Of a DNA stretch of 27,229 nt, positions 22,242 to 27,229 are shown one piece after another. The number at the start of each line of letters is the position of its first letter. The first letter of the stretch is position 1. The translations under genes and the position numbers were made by a program. The DNA lies in the IMG/VR virus record IMGVR_UViG_3300045452_000082, positions 1 to 27,229 of that record. One strand, given 5' to 3'. Below the pieces are notes generated by a model, which searched no databases, had not been told where the DNA came from, and worked only from the letters and a program-made list of their open reading frames with translations. Origin of the DNA: a virus.

Positions 22242-22673
22242 TTAGTGCTCGCTTGCGCGATGCTTTTCGGTCATAGACAGAATAAATCTTTCAATATGAT
22301 CCCGGTTATATCCAAGAAGCAGGCCAATGATTCTCTCGAAATCGGGCCGAAAGCCAACGCCAAGCGAGTCGTAAACGTCGTGAACAAACAGCATCGCGGG
22401 GATCCGCCAGGCCTGCGAAGCTTGCGCATAAAGGACTCGCCGACTCTGGCCCTTAGCACCCTCGGGCGTCGTTATCGATTCAACCCGCACCTTCTTCACC
22501 AGCACCTGCTGCTCAACGAGCGCGTCAAACTCCTGTTCGTCGAAAAACTCATACTCCGCCGGCAACGGCTCTACGAACATGGCCAATGGCTTCGCCTCTG
22601 ACGCCATCAGCTCAAGCTCTCGTCCCTCATGAGGGCCGATGAAATTCGGCGAACCATCAGACGACGAACTCAT
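22242..22673 (-). CDS. Hypothetical 143-aa protein (cassette 1 partner gene)
   Basis: A 143-residue acidic soluble protein (SPNFIGPHEGRELELMASEA, then KPLAMFVEPLPAEYEFFDE, ending with LLLGYNRDHIERFILSM). It begins 7 bases after the stop of the zinc-ribbon frame, so the two are co-transcribed. Base composition is clearly lower in GC than the phage structural genes, a sign of separate origin. I do not recognise the family. Its place after a leader-bearing gene would suit an immunity or chaperone partner, which is only inference. Confidence 0.65.
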   Translation of the reverse strand: MSSSSDGSPNFIGPHEGRELELMASEAKPLAMFVEPLPAEYEFFDEQEFDALVEQQVLVKKVRVESITTPEGAKGQSRRVLYAQASQAWRIPAMLFVHDVYDSLGVGFRPDFERIIGLLLGYNRDHIERFILSMTEKHRASEH

Positions 22674-22680
22674 TCGTCTC

Positions 22681-23082
22681 TCATTCCATCTGCTTCAATG
22701 GATCGATGATGACCGGAATTGGCGGAACCCCGCCGTTTGGATCCAAGGATTTCTTATAGCAATCCGGGCAGTATGGATAGTATGTTCCTGCCGTTGGCGC
22801 GCCGCACTTCGCACAACGCAATGTCGGAGACCTCTTCTTTGCGATCTCTAAGATGTTGTTATCAAAGAAACGACTATCGCTCGCTTTCGGCACATTTGTT
22901 CCGACAACCATTGCAAGACTGTCGGCTCTCGTTGTCGGCCCTGCGTGATATCCCTGCGGCTATTGCATCCCAATCGATGCGAGACCACGAAGTGGATACG
23001 AAGAGCTGAAGTCGCCGGGCGTATTAGCTGGCAGATCATTCAAGCCTCCGTACCGAAATGCCTCTATGAAATCTTCAGCCAT
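22681..23082 (-). pseudogene. GLNDLP-leader zinc-ribbon gene interrupted by an in-frame amber codon (cassette 1)
   Basis: The ATG at 23082, with GAGAAG 8 bases upstream, opens a frame of 40 codons (MAEDFIEAFRYGGLNDLPAN to LASIGMQ). It then meets TAG at 22962-22960 and continues in the same frame for 92 more codons. The second part holds a zinc ribbon (CAKC, then CPDC about 18 residues on) and ends DPLKQME. The first part aligns without gaps, from the Met, with the N-terminus of the product at 20652-21314. The frame after the amber could restart at ATG 22911, but that start lacks a good ribosome site. Either a recent nonsense mutation, or suppression/readthrough. Confidence 0.65.
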
Positions 23083-23159
23083 ATGAATCTTCTCGGATGC
23101 TGACTCTCAAACAATGTTGCTAATCTGGAAAGCCGACCGTCTCGCGAGACCGCTGCGAT

Positions 23160-23197
23160 GGTATGCGACCAGGCGCAGTGCGAGCAGGAACACTCGC
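23160..23197. repeat. Portal-downstream leader block (intact copy)
   Basis: Located just past the portal stop and upstream of the cassette 1 gene; matches 21408-21445 at 33 of 38 bases. Followed on the minus strand by a palindrome, GTCTCGCGAGAC (23139-23150), where the other copy has a different inverted repeat. Confidence 0.6.
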
Positions 23198-23245
23198 CCG
23201 AACCGCATTTCCTGTGGCCTGTGCTGCGCGATCGCGCGGTGACCG

Positions 23246-25138
23246 CTACTTGACCGAAGGGCGCTGGCCGACTTCGGCGACCGGAGAGGACTCGATGCGC
23301 GCGGCGTGCGCCCGCTCGATGTCCCTGGCCTTCGCAACATTCAGCGCGGCCTTGCTCTCCGTCTCCGCCACCTCGGCCAGTGCGCCGCGCAGTTGCAGCT
23401 CCTTCAGGCCCTGCTCGGCCGGCGCGGTCTGCTGCGCTTGCGCAGCCTGCGCCTTCCGCTGCGCCTGCTCCTCCATGTCCTTCAGGAACATCTGCTTGTC
23501 CTTCAGGTTCGGCATCGCGCGGACGATGGCGCGGAAGGGGATTTCGCCGGCGGCATCGTATTTCTTCAGCTCGACCAGCGCCTGGAATTGCTCGATCTGC
23601 GGGGTGAGCGAATCCGGCGCCTCGTCGATGACGATGTCGCAGTCGAGCTCGGCCACGGGGCCGATCACGCCGGCGAGCGCCTGCGCGCCTTGTGGATCCT
23701 GCTGCGCCCGCAGCGCGATCGCCTGCAGCGTGACGGGATCGAGGTTCAGCCCGAGCCACTTCACGTTGCGCTCGTCGTCGGTGACGCGCAGCCACTTCTC
23801 CGCGGTCCAGAACTGGCGCACGCGCGCCCACACGGCGCGAAACACGCGCTTGTCGAGGTGGCGCAGGTTGTCGAACAGGTCGCCGATCTGGATCATGCCG
23901 CCCTGCTGGCTCGCCAGGATGGCGCGGCCGGACGCCGGGATCGCGCCGCCGGTCCGGTCGCCCATCTCGATGGCGTTCGGCCCCTTGACGTCGATCGCGG
24001 TCTTCGCCTCCTGCAAGAGCTGGAAATGCGCGGTGGCGAGATCGTCGCGGGTGCGGAATTCGATTCTCCGGTCGGCGAGCGCGCCGGGCGCAACCTCCAT
24101 GGTGCCGTCCGGCCGCACCGCTTCCTTCCGGAACGTCTCGATGTCGGCCACCGCGCCGGTCTCGTAGACGACCTGCGAGGTGTTCAACAGGTGCAGCGCT
24201 TTCGAGCGGCGCTTGTTGACCTCGTCCTGCAAGGTGATCATCTCGCGCACGAGGCCATAGCGGTTGTTGTCACGGTCGACATAGGCGGACTGCAGGATCA
24301 GCTCGCAATCGCTCCAGCCCCGGTCGGTCACGTAAGGCGACGGGCCCGCCTTCAGGATGCCGCCTTTGGTATACTCCGCGAAATACCACGCCTGCGCGCG
24401 ACGCACCCAGATCTGGCAGATGCGCACGCGCCTGCGCTTGCCGTCGGCCCAGTGCGAGAACTTCGGCTTGTCGTCGTAGGTGTCGCCTGGTGCGGAAGCG
24501 AGCGTCGTCTCCAGGATGTCCTTCGCGTCCGGATACATCGCCAGCGCGTCCTCATAGTCCATCCAGGTGACGATGCCGAGGTAAGCGGCGTCGGAGAAAT
24601 CCGTCTCCGAAGAATGCGGATCGAAAAACAGCCGGTCCCAGCCGATGCGCTGCAGACGGATGTCGTACTCCACCTGCGAGAGCGCGGACGGATCGAGGGG
24701 ACCTGCCGGCCGCGCATGGCGTGAGGGCTCCGCATACACGCGAACGCCTGCGAACCCTTCCACCAGCATGTTGCGCCACACCGCGGAGCGCTTCGCCGCG
24801 TAGTCCTCGGCCTCGGCGACGTAGCGCAGGCTCTCGGTCGCGGCGTGCGCGTCGTCCTCGTGCCGCGGCGTGCGCGGATAGGCCTTCGGCTGCACGCGCT
24901 GCTGCTTCTCGAGCCCGACGAGATAATCGATCTTGGTCTTGATGCGGTTGTCGATCACCGCCGGCTGCTTGCGCCGCGCGAACTCGGCGAGCTCGTCCGC
25001 GTCAAACTGCTTGCCATCGACATAGTCGCGGTCGCGCTCGGCGTCCTTGCGCGCTGACAGGCTCGCACTCTCGCTCTCCTCGAACATGCGGCAGAGGTCG
25101 GCCACGTCGAGGAGGGATTGGGCGGGCGAAGCAAGCAT
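23246..25138 (-). CDS. P22-like portal protein
   Basis: A 630-residue portal, the ring through which DNA enters and leaves the head. Recognisable features are NRIKTKIDYLVGLEKQQRVQ, then the DRLFFDPHS motif and the strong signature RYGLVREMITLQDEVNKRRS followed by KALHLLN, as in the P22 gp1 group. The C-terminal 100 residues are Gln/Ala-rich and helical (barrel-like). The ATG at 25138 is chosen because an AGAGG site precedes it; the TTG seven codons upstream has none. Portions of its 3' end are repeated as fragments at 21590-21830 and 22085-22197. Confidence 0.9.
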   Translation of the reverse strand: MLASPAQSLLDVADLCRMFEESESASLSARKDAERDRDYVDGKQFDADELAEFARRKQPAVIDNRIKTKIDYLVGLEKQQRVQPKAYPRTPRHEDDAHAATESLRYVAEAEDYAAKRSAVWRNMLVEGFAGVRVYAEPSRHARPAGPLDPSALSQVEYDIRLQRIGWDRLFFDPHSSETDFSDAAYLGIVTWMDYEDALAMYPDAKDILETTLASAPGDTYDDKPKFSHWADGKRRRVRICQIWVRRAQAWYFAEYTKGGILKAGPSPYVTDRGWSDCELILQSAYVDRDNNRYGLVREMITLQDEVNKRRSKALHLLNTSQVVYETGAVADIETFRKEAVRPDGTMEVAPGALADRRIEFRTRDDLATAHFQLLQEAKTAIDVKGPNAIEMGDRTGGAIPASGRAILASQQGGMIQIGDLFDNLRHLDKRVFRAVWARVRQFWTAEKWLRVTDDERNVKWLGLNLDPVTLQAIALRAQQDPQGAQALAGVIGPVAELDCDIVIDEAPDSLTPQIEQFQALVELKKYDAAGEIPFRAIVRAMPNLKDKQMFLKDMEEQAQRKAQAAQAQQTAPAEQGLKELQLRGALAEVAETESKAALNVAKARDIERAHAARIESSPVAEVGQRPSVK

Positions 25139-25163
25139 GGGGACAGACCTCTCGAACAATTCG

Positions 25164-25238
25164 GCCTCATCCTTAAAGAGCCCGGCTTCGCTCTGCGAGC
25201 TACACCGCGCTCCTCCCCATGAGGGTCAAGGATGATGA
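25164..25238. repeat. Host-type dispersed inverted repeat
   Basis: Inverted arms TCATCCTT (25167-25174) and AAGGATGA (25228-25235), plus CCTCAT/ATGAGG, surround a GC-rich core. The CCTCATGGGGAGGAGCGCGG-like core resembles a dispersed element I recall from Bradyrhizobium-type genomes. It ends about 26 bases upstream of the portal start. Confidence 0.6.
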
Positions 25239-25334
25239 CTGGTGGCAATGACGATCGAGGGGCGCGCGTGATGGAACGTCGCGAGCCTTCGTACCTCAAG
25301 CTGCGGCGGATGCAGCGGCAGCCCTGCAGCGGCC

Positions 25335-25369
25335 AAAACAAAACCCGCGTGCGCTTGCGGCGTCGCGGG
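25335..25369 (-). terminator. Rho-independent terminator after the large terminase
   Basis: On the minus strand a CCCGCG...CGCGGG stem with an inner CGC/GCG pairing is followed by TTTTGTTTT. It lies about 270 bases past the terminase stop, so portal and later genes probably need their own promoter. Confidence 0.7.
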
Positions 25370-25639
25370 CTCGATCCGGATTTTTCGGATGATGATGTCT
25401 AGCGACTGTTTTGCTGGACCAGCAAACGAAAAATCGAGTCTTGTGAAAAAAAATCGAGCGCTGTGAAGAGATGTGAATGGGCGTGCGCCAAGCCGTTGCG
25501 ACACAACGCATTTTTGCAGGCCCGCCGCCTCGCGCGCGGCGCCGATCGCTTGTCTGGGATCAGCGCACCAGGTGCCGTCCCCGCGTTCGTGGGCATGACG
25601 CCGAATGCGTGAGAGCGTCCTGCATCCAGACATGCAAAC

Positions 25640-27229
25640 TCATACGGTCTTCCAGCTCTTCTCCACGTCGCGTGGAGCGTCCCAGCGGTCGCGCGGCGGC
25701 TTTGCGTCGGCGCGCAGCTTTGCGGGGACGAACATGCGGTCGAGGAGTTGCCCGACGAGGCCGAGCGCATCGACCTGGTCGTCGTGGCGGCCGGCGGGAA
25801 AGCTCAGGAGCTCGGCGCGGAGATCGGCGAGCCACGGCGCTCCGGCCGGCACGTAAAGCCCTTCCAGCGCCATGCGGCCGCGGATCGATTGCGCGCGCAC
25901 CGCCTTGTCGCCGCGCGTCGGGAAACGCTCGCGTGCGACGTAGAGATGACGGTCGCGCATCCGCCTGTCGAGGAACGGGCCGACGCCGGACTTGATCTGC
26001 CCCTGCTCTTCCGCCCAGCCGATCGGCCGCCACTCGGCCACGAGATCGCAGAACGCCTCGACCCATTCGTCCGACGAGGCGCGCTTGCGCCAGAGATCGA
26101 GCAGGTACATACGCCCTTCGGCGTCGAGGCCGACGACGATGTGCACGGTGTAGTCGCCGCCGTCCGCGGTCACCGCATAGTCGGAACTTCCATACACCTG
26201 AAGGTGCTGCCGTGGCGGCGGCTTCTCGCAAAGCTTCAGCCACTGCGCCTTGAAGTAGTCGCCTTCCTCCGGCGCCGGTCGCTGCTGATAGAGCGCGGCC
26301 CAGGTGCGCGCATTGCGCTTGAACGGCGCAAAATGCTGCTCGCCGAACCACTCCGGCCAGATGCGCTCGCCCTTTGCGCGGCGGAGGATGTCGTCATCGT
26401 GCTCGGCTTCCGCCGGAATGCAGACGACGTACCAACGGTTGCCGTCGCGGCAGTCGATGAAGCCGCTCTCGCCGCCATAGCCTTCGGGCAGGATGCGCCC
26501 CGCCACGTCGTCCTCGTGCCAGCGCGTGGTGATGCCGATTTCGAACGCGCGCGGCTTCTTGCGCGTCAGCAGATCGTCGAAATAGGCGTCCCAGGTCTTC
26601 TGGCGGATCAGCGCCGAATCCGCCTGCTCGCGGCCCTTGATCAGGTCGTCCCAGATCACGCCGTCGGCACGGTTGCCGGTGATGCCGGTCAGGAGGCCCG
26701 CGCCCATGTACTCGCTGCCGTTCTGCAGCGCCCATTCATCCGCAGCAGAGCTTTCGGAGGAGAGCTGCGTGCCGAAGATGCGCTTGAACGCGGTCTGCCG
26801 GACGATCGCGCGCGCCTTGCGGCCCCAGCGGCGCGGCAGGTCGGAGCCATAGTTGGCGACGATGATCTGCGTCTTCGGAAAGCGCGCCATGGTGTGGACG
26901 GGAAACACGATCGAGGTGTAGGTGCTCTTCGCCGAACCCGGCGGCATCAGCCCCAGCAGGCGCTGGATACTGCCGTCCTGCACGCGCTGCAGGCAGCCGA
27001 GCCAGAGCAGCTGATGTTTTCCGAATGCTGCTTCGACAGGGCGAAACTCGTCGCACGCCTCGTCGTCAGGACGAACCGGCGCTCCCGGGATCTCGATCGC
27101 GCTCGCGAACGTCAGGAGATCCCGCCTCGCCCGCATCCGCCCCTCGAACTCCGCGCTCAGGATTTTCAATGATTGCCTTTGCGCGGGCGAATAGCTCGTC
27201 GATGGTGAGTTCACTGACAGGTCGTTCAT
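25640..27229 (-). CDS. Phage terminase large subunit
   Basis: A 529-residue DNA packaging motor: ATPase plus nuclease. Motifs in order: a deviant Walker A LMPPGSAKST at about residues 94-103, the motif ADGVIWDDL (Walker B) at about 188-196, and TTRWHEDD at about 234-241 (coupling/motif III region). The nuclease acidic residues are at SSDYAVT (Asp350), GGDY (Asp359) and RHDDQVDAL (481-489). Length is normal. The ATG lies exactly at the window edge, so an upstream in-frame extension cannot be excluded; no small terminase is visible. It is transcribed toward the portal. Confidence 0.92.
   Translation of the reverse strand: MNDLSVNSPSTSYSPAQRQSLKILSAEFEGRMRARRDLLTFASAIEIPGAPVRPDDEACDEFRPVEAAFGKHQLLWLGCLQRVQDGSIQRLLGLMPPGSAKSTYTSIVFPVHTMARFPKTQIIVANYGSDLPRRWGRKARAIVRQTAFKRIFGTQLSSESSAADEWALQNGSEYMGAGLLTGITGNRADGVIWDDLIKGREQADSALIRQKTWDAYFDDLLTRKKPRAFEIGITTRWHEDDVAGRILPEGYGGESGFIDCRDGNRWYVVCIPAEAEHDDDILRRAKGERIWPEWFGEQHFAPFKRNARTWAALYQQRPAPEEGDYFKAQWLKLCEKPPPRQHLQVYGSSDYAVTADGGDYTVHIVVGLDAEGRMYLLDLWRKRASSDEWVEAFCDLVAEWRPIGWAEEQGQIKSGVGPFLDRRMRDRHLYVARERFPTRGDKAVRAQSIRGRMALEGLYVPAGAPWLADLRAELLSFPAGRHDDQVDALGLVGQLLDRMFVPAKLRADAKPPRDRWDAPRDVEKSWKTV

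Larger units (their letters stand above)
25139..25639. other. Terminase-portal intergenic region with host-type sequence
   Basis: About 500 bases where many phages have almost none. It contains a host-type palindromic repeat (25164-25238), a terminator (25335-25369) and a pair of near-identical 18-base direct repeats beginning AAAAATCGAG (25429-25446 and 25449-25466). No supported gene. Confidence 0.6.

Noticed and set aside
23306-24724. Long plus-strand open frame of 472 codons
   Set aside because: Shadow of the portal gene.
25226-25633. Minus-strand frame of 135 codons after the terminase
   Set aside because: Runs through the terminator and direct repeats; the translation looks like translated intergenic DNA.
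25748-27172. Long plus-strand open frame of 474 codons
   Set aside because: Shadow of the large terminase, which has all expected motifs on the other strand.
1-27229. tRNA genes, integrase and attachment sites
   Set aside because: None could be recognised on either strand; the window seems to hold only the late region of the prophage.

Overview
The window looks like a resident, partly decayed prophage of an alphaproteobacterium close to Bradyrhizobium, Rhodopseudomonas or Afipia. Three things point there: high-GC codon use; a DUF3551-type small secreted protein and other small proteins of a kind I associate with that family; and a perfect GAAC-N7-GAAC LexA box, the alphaproteobacterial form. 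Two dispersed palindromic repeats also resemble ones I remember from that family. This is recall, not a search.

Almost all phage genes run on the minus strand, so the phage map reads from right to left. The order matches a P22-like podovirus: large terminase (25640-27229), portal (23246-25138), an accessory block of about 8.5 kb, scaffold (13872-14711), major capsid (12706-13797), a gp4-like head-completion candidate (12218-12565), a gp10-like DNA-stabilisation protein (10778-12193), a 48-aa ORF, a Gly/Ala-rich ejection-protein candidate (9544-10632), an 84-aa protein, a collar-domain tail protein (8080-9183), a 114-aa protein, a tail fibre with 50-residue repeats (6175-7728) and its probable chaperone (5687-6178). 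The left end holds a tightly overlapping lysis operon of five genes (1-1763): a tiny ORF, a GH108 endolysin, a small membrane protein, a holin-like protein and a coiled-coil membrane protein.

Two regions break the phage pattern. The first (1841-5692) is a moron and duplication zone between the tail fibre and lysis genes. It has two paralogous exported isochorismatase-like proteins, one lacking the first catalytic Asp. It also has a frameshifted second copy of the tiny ORF and endolysin start, an O-antigen-ligase-like remnant and an intact membrane acyltransferase, which suggests lysogenic surface conversion.

The second (14712-23245) separates portal from scaffold. Its left part (15155-18270) carries small host-type genes on both strands. 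Its right part (18411-23197) is the most unusual stretch. Two genes share an N-terminus containing GLNDLP but have unrelated C-termini: one Cys-rich and basic, one a zinc ribbon interrupted by an in-frame amber codon. Each lies downstream of portal 3' sequence, once the real portal and once degenerate portal fragments. The first is followed by an unrelated 143-aa gene, the second by a three-repeat TPR gene under a promoter whose -10 is covered by a LexA box. I read this as a cassette-exchange locus anchored on the portal 3' end, possibly of polymorphic effector/partner type. The function is inference.
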